This document shows positions 32,376 to 40,736 of a stretch of DNA of 64,000 bases, piece by piece. Both the position numbers and the translations under genes were made by a program. The stretch is from the NCBI GenBank assembly GCA_963522175.1, contig CAUQXC010000001.1, forward strand, positions 310,001 to 374,000, written 5' to 3'. The notes under the pieces are model-generated. The model ran no database searches. It saw only the letters and a program-made list of their open reading frames with translations, and was not told the DNA's origin. The stretch's first letter is position 1, and each line of letters opens with the position of its first letter. Source of the stretch: CAKAHY01 sp963522175 (lineage in GTDB: Bacteria; Bacillota; Clostridia; Lachnospirales; Lachnospiraceae).

Positions 32376-33014
32376 ATGAAAAATAAACAGTCAAATTTAA
32401 AAATTATATTTGTGCTCTTATTTATAAGCGGAAATTTTTTAAAATCTCTGGGCTTATGTGCTTTGTCCTTTGCTTACGCTTATGTCCTACATGCTATTTC
32501 AGGTTTGTTTAATACACCCATACCTTCTTTGCTTTCCTTGATTTTTATATTTCTGAACTTTCTTTACATTTTGCTCAGAAGTTTTGTTACCAATAGAATA
32601 TATGAATATAATATGAATTATTTGGATGATATATTCGGAACTGATATTGCTTCTATTAAAAAGATCAGATTAAAGATGTTTTATATTTATTTATTTCTTT
32701 TCCCTCTTGCTTATTGGATCTTTATGTACATTCCTCTCGGTGCTAACATGTTTCAGCATGTATTAAGATTCCTTTCAATCTCATGCGTAATTTTGTCTGA
32801 GATGATTTTGTATTTGAAAAGACGTTCCGAAAATGAGTATATATACAGCGAAACTTCGACTTATAATAATTATTCCGAAAGTTCCGATATTTCTTGGGTA
32901 AAGGTGATATTTTTCATTATTATAGCGATTGTTTATTTTTTAGAAGTACTTATCTACCATCTGGGCTTTCTACTTGCAGGAACTAATGAGGCTCTTTTTA
33001 GAAATTGGTTATAA
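32376..33014 (+). CDS. Polytopic membrane protein of unknown function
   Basis: The 212-residue protein has five to six hydrophobic segments (about 9-40, 47-70, 108-130, 138-152, 180-208). A short polar stretch rich in Ser/Tyr/Asn (SENEYIYSETSTYNNYSESSD) lies before the last segment. No catalytic motif or known family is recognised. An AAGGTAGGA ribosome site lies upstream of the ATG. It is a single gene flanked by two terminators, between tRNA-Ser and another small membrane protein gene on the other strand. Codon use looks AT-rich compared with the neighbouring housekeeping genes, which might hint at transfer, but that is an impression only. Confidence 0.7.
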   Translation: MKNKQSNLKIIFVLLFISGNFLKSLGLCALSFAYAYVLHAISGLFNTPIPSLLSLIFIFLNFLYILLRSFVTNRIYEYNMNYLDDIFGTDIASIKKIRLKMFYIYLFLFPLAYWIFMYIPLGANMFQHVLRFLSISCVILSEMILYLKRRSENEYIYSETSTYNNYSESSDISWVKVIFFIIIAIVYFLEVLIYHLGFLLAGTNEALFRNWL

Positions 33015-33023
33015 TATCGAGTA

Positions 33024-33064
33024 AAACCGGCACCATCCTGTAATCGGAAGTGCCGGTTTCTTTC
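33024..33064 (+). terminator. Terminator after the 32376 membrane protein gene
   Basis: AAACCGGCAC (33024-33033) and GTGCCGGTTT (33050-33059) form a perfect 10-bp GC-rich stem with a 16-nt loop. T-rich sequence (CTTTCAATTTTTT) follows. Confidence 0.8.
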
Positions 33065-33099
33065 AATTTTTTATAGCTGTTAAAATAGTATATGCACCG

Positions 33100-33498
33100 T
33101 TAAAGTCTATTTAAAACATTCACAGCAATCAAGTACATTACTGTTTGCAGTATAACAAATACTACATTTACCGGAAAAAATTTCATGTACCAAGTACCTT
33201 TTGTCTGCTCCTTACCGTCTTCAACATCCGATATTTTCAGTATTATCATTGTAAGGTTATAAATATATAAGGCAAAAGTTATAAGGATGAGTGGAATCAT
33301 AATAAATCTATTTAAAATATTTATACTACCATGAAAAAACTCGACAAGAAAAAGCCTGTATGTTATCTCTTCGATACTGTCTATAGGTCGGTATGCTATA
33401 GTGTATGTAATATAAGACGTTATAGATTTAAGCTTTAATATCAACAGGATAATTGTTGCCACATCAAGGGCAGTCATAAGCTTCTTTTTCATCATCAC
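33100..33498 (-). CDS. Small membrane protein of unknown function
   Basis: This 132-residue protein has three probable transmembrane segments: ALDVATIILLILKLK, FIMIPLILITFALYIYNLTMII and FFPVNVVFVILQTVMYLIAV. A short charged loop (SDVEDGKEQTKG) separates the last two. I recognise no family. The start is a GTG at 33498 with GGAGG 6 nt upstream; the following in-frame ATG at 33495 is equally possible. It is convergent with the 32376 gene. Nothing in the surroundings points to a role. Confidence 0.65.
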   Translation of the reverse strand: MMMKKKLMTALDVATIILLILKLKSITSYITYTIAYRPIDSIEEITYRLFLVEFFHGSINILNRFIMIPLILITFALYIYNLTMIILKISDVEDGKEQTKGTWYMKFFPVNVVFVILQTVMYLIAVNVLNRL

Positions 33499-33645
33499 TC
33501 TATTCCTCCTTTACAGCACTTTGCAAAGTCCGATTTATTTTCGATAAATTTTAAAGGTATGTATCTATGTACAATATATACCATCAGAATACTTGTGTCA
33601 ATATCAGTGGGAGGCTGTAAAGCCTATACGCAAAGCTACACGCAT

Positions 33646-33674
33646 AAAAAGAGCTGTCCGTAAACAGGACAGCT
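33646..33674 (-). terminator. Terminator after the small Cys-motif gene
   Basis: AGCTGTCC (33652-33659) pairs with GGACAGCT (33667-33674) around a 7-nt loop. On the minus strand C and five T follow the stem. Confidence 0.8.
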
Positions 33675-33683
33675 GCTTTAATC

Positions 33684-34025
33684 TTACAATATTTCACTTT
33701 TTCTTTCCAAAAGCTTGGCTCCTGCTGTACAGGCAGGGCAAAAGCAATGTTTTCCGCCCGCTTGTTTTACCTCCTTAGCCTTCTTCTCAAGGCTTGCCGC
33801 CATTTCTTCTCCGAATGTGGACTTTCCGGCTTCGGAACCGAAAAATTCCATTACATCATCAATAGTCTCTACACACTCACCTGCATATTCCACAAGCTTT
33901 TTCGCAGCTTCTTTCTCCTTGTCCGTGCCCACAGCCTTAAGATAGGCTTGTCCTGCTTCCTTAAGCGCCGGATAACAGCTTGGAGCGTCTATCATTTCCT
34001 GTACCAACACCTTGATTTCCTTCAT
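33684..34025 (-). CDS. Small helical protein with a C-terminal CFCPAC motif, unknown function
   Basis: This 113-residue protein is mostly helical and has no signal peptide or membrane segment. It carries Cys in SCYPALKEAG and GECVETIDDV, and a C-terminal GGKHCFCPACTAGAKLLE motif (C-x-C-x2-C) that could bind a metal or be redox active. I do not know the family; similar short proteins ending in a CxCPAC-type motif exist in Lachnospiraceae, to my recollection without function. AGGAGG precedes the ATG. It has its own terminator and follows the DUF2726 gene by 48 bp on the same strand. Confidence 0.75.
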   Translation of the reverse strand: MKEIKVLVQEMIDAPSCYPALKEAGQAYLKAVGTDKEKEAAKKLVEYAGECVETIDDVMEFFGSEAGKSTFGEEMAASLEKKAKEVKQAGGKHCFCPACTAGAKLLERKSEIL

Positions 34026-34073
34026 GGTAAATTCCTCCTGTTTTTATTTTATTTCAAAACCGTTTCACAAGAA

Positions 34074-34787
34074 CTATTGTCTTTTATTTTCAAGCTTTCT
34101 CACAAAAGCATCCAAGTGCCTTTTTGTAAGTCTGTGAAACAGTGCACTGTTCTTAAATATTCGGACAATAACAGGGCTCACGGCATAATATATCTTGACA
34201 AAAAGTTTTCCGAAAAGTGTTTTTTGCAATACCTCATCCCTAAAGTTCCTTAATACGAGAACCTCATCACAGTCATAAGAACCATAAACACAGGTTGCTA
34301 TATAGCAGCCTTCCTTTTTGGTATTTGCCTGTTCTTCTTTCGTTTCCGGTTTATTGTTTTCCTCAGTAAGAAAAAATGCTTTTCTTTCTATAGGCAAGGC
34401 AGCTATAGTCTCCTCTATCTTGCTCTTTATATACGCTTCATTTACACCGTACTTTGTCCAAAGCTTAACTATAGGAATACCGGCTTCTCCGCATATACGT
34501 GCAACCTTAATATCTCTTTCCTGCCTGTCTTTCCTTTGATGAGTTTCATCGTTTATTTCTATAACCAGAATCGGTGCATATTTCTTGTCAACAACGAGAA
34601 AATCAACATTCCTGAAAAGTTCGTTTCTATACCTTGCATCATCCAATCTGTCAATAAATGTCGCCAAATTGGATTGAGCCGAAAGTTCATATCCCTCCGG
34701 TAAATTTCGCTTAATCGCCTCCGCAAACATAAGCTCTGTCGGTGTTAAGATCGAGCCTTTTAAATTGTAAAGAAATTTGTCGTCCAT
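34074..34787 (-). CDS. DUF2726 (nuclease-fold) protein with a C-terminal CFI-box domain
   Basis: This 237-residue protein has two parts. Residues 1-125 match DUF2726, a PD-(D/E)XK-like fold: ILTPTELMFAEAIKRNL, NVDFLVVDKKYAPILVIEINDETH and KVARICGEAGIPIVKLW. The D...E...xEI pattern (VDFLVV...VIEIND) is consistent with a restriction-endonuclease-like core. After a Lys/Glu linker, residues 158-215 form the CFI-box domain: GCYIATCVYGSYDCDEVLVL and TLFGKLFVKIYYAVSPVIVR, a short cysteine-containing domain of unknown role. The C-terminus is basic. The ATG at 34787 has GGGAG 5 nt upstream. The gene stands alone. A membrane-associated or nucleic-acid role is possible but unproven. Confidence 0.82.
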   Translation of the reverse strand: MDDKFLYNLKGSILTPTELMFAEAIKRNLPEGYELSAQSNLATFIDRLDDARYRNELFRNVDFLVVDKKYAPILVIEINDETHQRKDRQERDIKVARICGEAGIPIVKLWTKYGVNEAYIKSKIEETIAALPIERKAFFLTEENNKPETKEEQANTKKEGCYIATCVYGSYDCDEVLVLRNFRDEVLQKTLFGKLFVKIYYAVSPVIVRIFKNSALFHRLTKRHLDAFVRKLENKRQ

Positions 34788-34899
34788 AATAACTCCCATA
34801 TCTTTATTTTATGATAAGAAAGGGCAAGAGCCCTTGTATCCCTATTCACATTATAAATCACTCTCCACACTTTGTCACCGACAAAAACTGATATTCTTC

Positions 34900-35640
34900 C
34901 TACAATACTTTGCTTAAGAAGCTTTTAAGTCTTTCATTTTTTGGATTGGAAAAAAACTCTTCCGGTGAATTTTCCTCAAGGAAATATCCCTCGTCAAGAA
35001 ACATAACTCTGTTGCTTACTTCTCTTGCAAAGCCCATTTCATGCGTAACAACAACCATAGTCATTTTCTGTGCGGCAAGGTCTTTCATGACGCTTAAAAC
35101 TTCTCCTACCATCTCGGGGTCAAGAGCCGAGGTCGGCTCGTCAAAAAGCATAACATCGGGCTTCATACAAAGAGCACGGCAAATGGCGATACGCTGCTGC
35201 TGTCCTCCCGAAAGCTGAGACGGGTAAGCATCCGCTCTGTCCGCTAAACCTACCTTGTTAAGCAAACTCATAGCATAACTTGTCGCATCTTCCTCAGTAA
35301 TTCCTTGCAACTTCATCGGTGCTACCGTAAGGTTTTTGAGTACCGTCATGTGCGGAAAAAGATTAAACTGCTGAAATACCATTCCCATTTTCTGCCTGTG
35401 CTTGTCAATATCCGTATTTTTATCAACTATATCAATGCCCTCAAATATAATATTTCCGCTGCTTGCCTGCTCCATCCTGTTTAAGCAACGCAAAAAAGTG
35501 GACTTTCCCGAACCCGAAGGACCTATTACACAAACGACATCCCCCTTATAAATATTAACATTTATATCCTTGAGTATTTTTTTACCGTCAAAATCCTTGC
35601 ACAGGTTCTTAACTTCTATCAAAATCCTTTTATCGCTCAT
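34900..35640 (-). CDS. glnQ: Polar amino-acid ABC transporter ATPase (GlnQ type)
   Basis: This 246-residue ATPase has Walker A GPSGSGKST (about 39), LRCLNRMEQASSG, Q-loop VFQQFNLFPHMTVL, signature LSGGQQQRIAICRAL, Walker B MLFDEPTSALDPEMV and switch VVTHEMGFARE. This set, especially FQQFNLFPHMTVL, marks the GlnQ/ArtP polar amino-acid family. It powers uptake of glutamine or related amino acids with the GlnP-type permease and the lipoprotein encoded upstream. It overlaps the permease gene by 11 bp, so translation is coupled. It is the last gene of the three-gene unit. Confidence 0.94.
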   Translation of the reverse strand: MSDKRILIEVKNLCKDFDGKKILKDINVNIYKGDVVCVIGPSGSGKSTFLRCLNRMEQASSGNIIFEGIDIVDKNTDIDKHRQKMGMVFQQFNLFPHMTVLKNLTVAPMKLQGITEEDATSYAMSLLNKVGLADRADAYPSQLSGGQQQRIAICRALCMKPDVMLFDEPTSALDPEMVGEVLSVMKDLAAQKMTMVVVTHEMGFAREVSNRVMFLDEGYFLEENSPEEFFSNPKNERLKSFLSKVL

Positions 35641-36319
35641 TTTTCTTTAAACTCCTTTCAAGCAATGAAACCAAATAAGAAAGTCCCATCACGAGAACCA
35701 AATATATCAGGGCAACAATCAAAATAGGGGTAAAAGGAGAGTATGTCTGACCTCTTATGATATCTCCCGCCTTTGTCAAATCCTGCAAAGCTACATAACC
35801 CGCTACGGAGGTTTCCTTCAAAAGCACAATAAACTCATTTGCCAAGGTAGGGAGTACATTCTTAAACGCCTGGGGGACTATAACTATACTCATAGTTTGC
35901 GCATAATTAAAGCCCAAACTTCTCCCCGCTTCAAACTGTCCCCTCGGAACGCTCTGTATACCCGCTCTGAAAATTTCCGCCTGATATGCACCGGAGTTTA
36001 TGGCAAATGCCAATATGGCAACTAAGGTTTTATCTATACGTACACTGTTAAATATACCGAAATATATAAGTAAAAGTTGAACTACCACCGGCGTTCCTCT
36101 TATTATCGTCAAATAAACATTGCATATAAAATTAAGTACCTTTAATTTGCCCGTATTATCATAAGTATTTCTTATAACGGCAACTATAACTCCTATTATA
36201 ATTCCCAATAAAAGCGCACAAACTGTTATTATTATGGTCATTCTCAAGCCGTCAATTATGAATCTCCACCTATCCTTTTCAATAAGGTTTTGTTCTATAC
36301 TGTTTATAATGCTTTGCAT
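35630..36319 (-). CDS. glnP: Polar amino-acid ABC transporter permease (GlnP type)
   Basis: This 229-residue inner-membrane protein has about five transmembrane helices. Family landmarks are GLRMTIIITVCALLLGIIIG near the start, TIIRGTPVVVQLLLIYFG, and the EAA-like SGAYQAEIFRAGIQSVPRGQ followed by GQFEAGRSLG. It forms the homodimeric channel of a HisM/GlnP-type importer. A perfect 11-bp hairpin with a T-run lies between it and the upstream binding-protein gene. Expression should therefore be lower than that of the binding protein, the usual stoichiometry for these systems. Confidence 0.93.
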   Translation of the reverse strand: MQSIINSIEQNLIEKDRWRFIIDGLRMTIIITVCALLLGIIIGVIVAVIRNTYDNTGKLKVLNFICNVYLTIIRGTPVVVQLLLIYFGIFNSVRIDKTLVAILAFAINSGAYQAEIFRAGIQSVPRGQFEAGRSLGFNYAQTMSIVIVPQAFKNVLPTLANEFIVLLKETSVAGYVALQDLTKAGDIIRGQTYSPFTPILIVALIYLVLVMGLSYLVSLLERSLKKNER

Positions 36320-36348
36320 TTTTCTACCTTTCCTCAGTAAATAATTCT

Positions 36349-36374
36349 AAAAGCCGGAGTCTTCTCCGGCTTTT
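36349..36374 (-). terminator. Intra-operon attenuator between the binding-protein and permease genes
   Basis: AAAAGCCGGAG and CTCCGGCTTTT form an 11-bp perfect stem with a 4-nt loop, and the right arm itself supplies the U-run (CTTTT). It should let only part of the transcripts continue into glnP-glnQ. Confidence 0.85.
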
Positions 36375-36382
36375 GTCCGCCT

Positions 36383-37135
36383 CTATTCAGCTACTATGTA
36401 TTTAGAGATTATACTGTCTATAGTTCCGTCTTCCTTAAGCTCTTCAAGAGCCTTGTTAATCTTTTCCGCCAAAACCGTATTTCCCTTTTTGAGGGCTATC
36501 GCATACTCTTCCTCAACAAAAGCTTCATCAAGAATCTTAAGGTCTATCTTTCCTTTTGTATAGTACTTCGCCGGTTGCTCGTCAACTATTACCGCATCCA
36601 CCTTGCCCTGAGACAATGCCTGAATAAGCTCGAAGCCCTTTGAATAACGCTCAAGTGTCGCATTCTCTATATCGGAAGCGTATATATCACCCGTTGTTCC
36701 AAGCTGAACACCTACAATTTTTCCTTTTAAGCCTTCGGAATTCTGTATATCCGAACCTTCCTTAACTATAATTACCTGCTTAGATGAAGCATAAGAATTT
36801 GAAAAATCAACATTTTTCTTTCTGTCCTCGGTAACGGTCATGGCAGCCATACCGATATCGGCTTTACCTGAGGTAACCTCCGGAATAACCGAGTCGAAGG
36901 CTATATCATTTATAACAAGCTCCAGTTCAAGCTTGTCCGCTATAGCTCTTGCTATCTCCGCATCTATACCTACAATCTGATCCTGTTCATGATACTCATA
37001 AGGTGCAAACTCCGCATTTGTCGACATATGAAGCTTTCCGTTCTCCGTAAGACCGTCTTTGTTTACTCCCGAACCGCAGGCAACAAGTCCCAGTCCCAAT
37101 GCCAACGCTGCTCCTGCCAATAAAATTTTTTTCAT
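36383..37135 (-). CDS. Polar amino-acid ABC transporter substrate-binding lipoprotein
   Basis: This 250-residue lipoprotein has lipobox LVAC with Cys20, then a family-3 solute-binding domain. Landmarks are LHMSTNAEFAPYEYHEQDQIVGID, VTSGKADIGMAAMTVTEDRKKNVDFS and the later GKVDAVIVDEQPAKY. The SxxAEFAPYEY and VDFSNSY parts are typical of glutamine/arginine/cystine-binding proteins. It delivers the ligand to the GlnP/GlnQ transporter encoded downstream. The ATG at 37135 has GGAGG 8 nt upstream and gives the right signal peptide. A clear promoter lies about 45 bp upstream. The ligand cannot be told from sequence. Confidence 0.93.
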   Translation of the reverse strand: MKKILLAGAALALGLGLVACGSGVNKDGLTENGKLHMSTNAEFAPYEYHEQDQIVGIDAEIARAIADKLELELVINDIAFDSVIPEVTSGKADIGMAAMTVTEDRKKNVDFSNSYASSKQVIIVKEGSDIQNSEGLKGKIVGVQLGTTGDIYASDIENATLERYSKGFELIQALSQGKVDAVIVDEQPAKYYTKGKIDLKILDEAFVEEEYAIALKKGNTVLAEKINKALEELKEDGTIDSIISKYIVAE

Positions 37136-37178
37136 AATATTTTCCTCCGAAACATTCATTAATTTATCTGCTGACTAT

Positions 37179-37207
37179 GTTATACATCACTTTTTGTATA
37201 AAATCAA
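37179..37207 (-). promoter_or_regulatory. Promoter of the amino-acid transporter operon
   Basis: TTGATT (37207-37202) and TATAAC (37184-37179) are 17 bp apart, about 45 bp before the binding-protein start. Confidence 0.65.
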
Positions 37208-37295
37208 GTCTTTTTTGAATATTTTTTTATTTTATGCATATATGCGTATATTTTAAAACTTTTATACACTGATTCACTCTTAAACCGTATAAAAA

Positions 37296-37339
37296 TATAT
37301 ACCGATATACTCCGTAAACACAGACTATATCGGTATATA
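37296..37339 (-). terminator. 14-bp inverted repeat after the C69 dipeptidase gene
   Basis: TATATACCGATATA and TATATCGGTATATA are perfect inverted arms with a 16-nt loop; T-rich sequence follows on the minus strand (ATTTTTATAC). It most likely ends the pyrB-pyrI-ridA-dipeptidase transcript. Confidence 0.6.
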
Positions 37340-37372
37340 AATTTATGAAACAATTATTTATTTGTTATTGTC

Positions 37373-38860
37373 TTATGCATCGGATCTTGAGAAACCGTTT
37401 TTCATAGCACAGCTCACCTCAAAAAGAACATTGTTCAAAACGGTATCCGTCTGCTCTTTTGCGATCTTTGCGATTTCTTCGTTAGCTTCCTCAAGCAGCT
37501 TTATTGTCTGCTCCTTATCAAGCTTTTCCGCCGCCAGCTTTCTGTCGTACTCATGAATTACATGGAAGGTATCCACAGCAAGGCTTATCTGATAGCGCTC
37601 TATATGAGAAGCACACAAAGCATACTGAGCATCCGCCAATGCTCCTATGAGGCGGTTAGCCCAGTAGAAGTTTTCCGTAGTAACCTTGGCACTTGTATTT
37701 GCAAAATACTCCGGTGTCTTTTCAATATTTGCATAGAAAGGAACAAAGCCGTTAAATGCATTTGAACCGAGCGCAATCCACTCAAGAGCCATATATTCAG
37801 GTGCAACATAAGGACGAAGCTGAGTAAGCTCAAGTACACTGTTTCTGTTTATTCCTATAGGACGGAACATTCCTCTGTTGCTCGGATCTCCATGCTTTCC
37901 GTAGCAGTTAAACTCCGTACCTTGGAAATATGAGGAAAGTGTATACTTAATATCTTCAACCGTTATTTTCTTCTCAGGCTTAAAGCTCCACGGAATATCG
38001 TCCGAAGTCGGAGTAAAGTCCGCATTCGGCCCTTCCCACTTATATGTCTTAGGATTAAAGTATCTTCCTATAAACCAAGCTCTCGGCGTGTTATATGTAT
38101 GATCCGCATCGGAATGGCTTCCGAAAGCCGCTCTCGGGTCAAACTTTCCGTCAAAAGAAAGATCCAAATGATTGTCTTTAACAAACTCTCTGAGGTCTTC
38201 CGAACAAAGATGCTCTTTCTTTGCACCGAAAGCATCTTCAAAATCAAACTTATCTATACCGAGCTGGTTAGGCATCACAACGTACTCGTCATCCGGCACT
38301 CTTCTCGCCATCCAATGGTGTCCTCCTATTGTTTCAAGCCACCATATTTCATCAACGTCCTGAAAGGCTATACCGTTCATCTCATAGGTTCCGTACTCCT
38401 TAAGAAGAGCACCGAGTCTTTCTACTCCCTCTCTCGCACTGTGAATATACGGAAGAACGAGTGTAACCATGTCCTCCTCTCCTATGCCTCCGGCTCTTTC
38501 CGGCTTTCCGTCCTTTGCCGGAATAAGCTCTACTAAAGGATCCGCCGCAAGAACTCTCTCATTGCTTGTAATGGTTTCGGTTGCCGTCATAGAAATATTT
38601 TCGGAATTTATACCTGCCGTATCCCATATACCGTCTTTATCTATGGCGTTCGGCAACACCGTACACCTTAAAGGATTTCCCGGAAGCTCTATCTCCACGT
38701 GAGAAAGAACCGACTTGTAAATCTTAGGCTGATCCTCCGGCTGCTTAACTATAAACTTCTTTGAAGTAAATACTCCCGCCGGTGAATCATGATTCCTTGC
38801 AACCATAGTTGAACCGTCAAAACTTGCTTTTTTTCCTACTAAAATCGTAGTACATCCCAT
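37373..38860 (-). CDS. C69 family dipeptidase (PepD type)
   Basis: This 495-residue protein starts MGCTTILVGKKASFDGSTMVARNHD-like. The near-terminal Cys3 should become the N-terminal nucleophile of an Ntn-hydrolase, as in PepD of lactobacilli. Further landmarks are GINSENISMTATE, DEIWWLETIGGHHWMARRVPDDEY and NYYDA-type segments later. C69 enzymes cleave dipeptides in the cytoplasm. The length is typical (470-500). AAAGGAGG lies upstream of the ATG. It follows ridA by 37 bp in a pyrB-pyrI-ridA-dipeptidase run. A role in recycling amino acids for pyrimidine or general nutrition is possible. Confidence 0.92.
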   Translation of the reverse strand: MGCTTILVGKKASFDGSTMVARNHDSPAGVFTSKKFIVKQPEDQPKIYKSVLSHVEIELPGNPLRCTVLPNAIDKDGIWDTAGINSENISMTATETITSNERVLAADPLVELIPAKDGKPERAGGIGEEDMVTLVLPYIHSAREGVERLGALLKEYGTYEMNGIAFQDVDEIWWLETIGGHHWMARRVPDDEYVVMPNQLGIDKFDFEDAFGAKKEHLCSEDLREFVKDNHLDLSFDGKFDPRAAFGSHSDADHTYNTPRAWFIGRYFNPKTYKWEGPNADFTPTSDDIPWSFKPEKKITVEDIKYTLSSYFQGTEFNCYGKHGDPSNRGMFRPIGINRNSVLELTQLRPYVAPEYMALEWIALGSNAFNGFVPFYANIEKTPEYFANTSAKVTTENFYWANRLIGALADAQYALCASHIERYQISLAVDTFHVIHEYDRKLAAEKLDKEQTIKLLEEANEEIAKIAKEQTDTVLNNVLFEVSCAMKNGFSRSDA

Positions 38861-38897
38861 AACCTTTACCTCCTTTAATTACATTAATTAAATTAAA

Positions 38898-39275
38898 CTA
38901 TGCTAAAGCTATGCACTCTATCTCAACCAGTGCCTTCTTAGGCAAGGCAGCTACAGCCACACAACTTCTTGCCGGATATGAACCGTCAAAGAACTCCGCA
39001 TAAACTTCATTTACAGCCGCAAAATCATTCATGTCAGTCAGGAAAATAACGCACTTTAAGACATTTTCCTTATTGCTGCCTGCCGCAAGTAAAATCTGTT
39101 CCATGTTCTTTAAAGAATTTTTCGCCTGAGAAACCACATCCGCTCCCAGCTCACCGCTTTGCATATCTATACCGAGCTGACCGGATACATAAATTGTATT
39201 TCCTCCCTTTGCCGCCTGAACGTAAGGACCTATAGCCTTAGGTGCTTTCTCCGTTGAAAATACTTCCTTTCCCAT
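38898..39275 (-). CDS. ridA: RidA family reactive-intermediate deaminase
   Basis: This 125-residue protein matches the RidA/YjgF family along its whole length: VFSTEKAPKAIGPYVQAAKGGN, then VSGQLGIDMQSGEL and VAALPKKALVEIECIALA. The conserved Arg of the PARSCV motif (about residue 104) binds the carboxylate of enamine/imine substrates. RidA removes reactive 2-aminoacrylate made by PLP enzymes. It lies 19 bp after pyrI and before the dipeptidase. A RidA gene in a pyrimidine operon is seen elsewhere; in this family the role may be to clear damaged intermediates such as aminoacrylate or carbamoyl derivatives (inference). Confidence 0.95.
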   Translation of the reverse strand: MGKEVFSTEKAPKAIGPYVQAAKGGNTIYVSGQLGIDMQSGELGADVVSQAKNSLKNMEQILLAAGSNKENVLKCVIFLTDMNDFAAVNEVYAEFFDGSYPARSCVAVAALPKKALVEIECIALA

Positions 39276-39294
39276 TCTGTTCCCTCCTTATGTT

Positions 39295-39738
39295 TTATTT
39301 ATATTGGCTGTCGCAGTATCTGCATCTGTAGACCATTTTTTGTCTGTCTGCCAGATAAAATTCCTGCGTCAGTTCCTTTTCTATACTTGTAATGCATCTC
39401 GGATTCTTGCATTTTATGATATTTACCACCTTTTCAGGCAAATTAAGCTTGTGCTTATCCGCTATTTCTCCGTCCTTTATAACGTTTATGGTAATCTCGC
39501 TGTCAAGAAAACCCAAAACCTCAAAATCTATAACTCCCGGATTACATTCCAGCTTTATTATGTCTTTTTTGCCTTTCAGCCTTGAACTTGCATTTTTTAT
39601 AATGGCTATGGCACAGTCAAGCTTATCAAGTTCCAGATAATTATATATTTTCATCGCATTTCCCGGATTTATATGATCTATAACGATACCGTTCATTATT
39701 CGCCCTATAACAAGACCCGTATTGTTCTTCTCCGACAT
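39295..39738 (-). CDS. pyrI: Aspartate carbamoyltransferase regulatory subunit PyrI
   Basis: This 147-residue protein has the N-terminal allosteric domain (GRIMNGIVIDHINPGNAMKIYNYL, then IKNASSRLKGKKDIIKLE). The C-terminal zinc domain has IIKCKNPRCITS and YRCRYCDS, giving four Cys as in the zinc-binding part of PyrI. PyrI binds nucleotide effectors and controls the PyrB trimer. It starts 2 bp after pyrB, as expected for a coupled pair. PyrI is common in Enterobacteria and archaea and present in some clostridia but absent from Bacillus, so it helps place the organism. Confidence 0.96.
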   Translation of the reverse strand: MSEKNNTGLVIGRIMNGIVIDHINPGNAMKIYNYLELDKLDCAIAIIKNASSRLKGKKDIIKLECNPGVIDFEVLGFLDSEITINVIKDGEIADKHKLNLPEKVVNIIKCKNPRCITSIEKELTQEFYLADRQKMVYRCRYCDSQYK

Positions 39739-39740
39739 TT

Positions 39741-40658
39741 CTATACCTCCAAACCGAGTAAGTTCATAATAAGAGCCATTCTTACATAGACTCCCATCTT
39801 TGCCTGCCTGAAATAAGCCGCTCTTTTATCGGCATCTACCTCCGTGGATATTTCATTAAGTCTCGGCAGCGGATGCAAAACGAGCATATCTTCCTTGGTA
39901 AGCTTCATCTTTTCCGCCGTAAGTATGTATGAGTCCTTAAGTCTTAGGTAGTCCTCTTCGTTAAAGAACCTTTCCCTTTGCACCCTCGTCATATAAAGTA
40001 TATCAAGCTCCGGGAGAGCCGAGTCTAACGAACTCATTTCCTTAAAATCCGCTGACGATTTTACCAAAACATCTTCTCTTATATAACTCGGTATTTTAAG
40101 CTCTTCGGGCGATATGAGAACAAATCTTATATTTTTATATCCTATAAGACTTTTTATAAGAGAGTGTACCGTTCTTCCGAACTTTAAATCTCCGCATAAG
40201 CCTATGGTCATGTTTTCTATATTTCCTTTTAAGGTTTTTATAGTCAAAAGATCCGTAAGTGTTTGTGTAGGATGCTGATGTCCGCCGTCTCCCGCATTAA
40301 TTATGGGGATTTCGGAATACTTTGAAGCAACATAGGGCGCTCCCTCCTTAGGGTGTCTGATTGCCGCAATATCCGCATACGCAGATATAACGCGTATGGT
40401 ATCAGCAACACTTTCTCCCTTTGCCGCCGAGCTCGAATCGGCAGAAGAAAAACCAAGCACACTACCCCCCAGCCTCAGCATTGCCGATTCAAAGCTAAGT
40501 CGGGTTCTCGTACTTGGTTCATAGAATAAGGTTGCCAATATTTTTCCTTTACACACTTCGCAATATTTCTTTGTATCATTCATAATATTTCCGGCAAGCT
40601 CAAGTAAAGCGTCGGTTTCCTGCAAAGAAAAATCAAGCGGTGTTATAAGATGTCTCAT
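39741..40658 (-). CDS. pyrB: Aspartate carbamoyltransferase catalytic subunit PyrB
   Basis: This 305-residue enzyme joins carbamoyl phosphate and aspartate, the committed step of pyrimidine synthesis. Signature motifs are LFYEPSTRTRLSFESAMLRLGG (carbamoyl-phosphate site), HPTQTLTDLLTI, and VLHPLPRLNEI near the C-terminus. The second of two adjacent ATG codons (40658) has GGAGG 5 nt upstream and is preferred to the one at 40661. A near-consensus promoter sits 50 bp upstream. The 40-nt leader is too short for a PyrR attenuator. Pyrimidine control may act through the palindrome inside the promoter spacer or through PyrI allostery. Confidence 0.97.
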   Translation of the reverse strand: MRHLITPLDFSLQETDALLELAGNIMNDTKKYCEVCKGKILATLFYEPSTRTRLSFESAMLRLGGSVLGFSSADSSSAAKGESVADTIRVISAYADIAAIRHPKEGAPYVASKYSEIPIINAGDGGHQHPTQTLTDLLTIKTLKGNIENMTIGLCGDLKFGRTVHSLIKSLIGYKNIRFVLISPEELKIPSYIREDVLVKSSADFKEMSSLDSALPELDILYMTRVQRERFFNEEDYLRLKDSYILTAEKMKLTKEDMLVLHPLPRLNEISTEVDADKRAAYFRQAKMGVYVRMALIMNLLGLEV

Positions 40659-40704
40659 CATATCCTCCTTTTTAATAAGGCATTAAAATAAAATCTCCAC
40701 TTCA

Positions 40705-40732
40705 ATTATATGCCGACCATCGGCTTTGTCAA
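40705..40732 (-). promoter_or_regulatory. pyrB promoter
   Basis: A perfect TTGACA (40732-40727) and a perfect TATAAT (40710-40705) are 16 bp apart. The -35 lies 5 bp downstream of the tetR stop codon. Confidence 0.8.
40712..40724. promoter_or_regulatory. Palindrome inside the pyrB promoter spacer
   Basis: GCCGA-N3-TCGGC fills most of the region between the -35 and -10 hexamers. A protein bound here would block polymerase completely. In read-through RNA from tetR it would form a 5-bp hairpin. Confidence 0.5.
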
Positions 40733-40736
40733 GCTA

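Noticed and set aside
37136..37290. T-box or other amino-acid riboswitch before the amino-acid transporter
   Set aside because: The leader after the predicted promoter is about 40 nt, too short for such elements.
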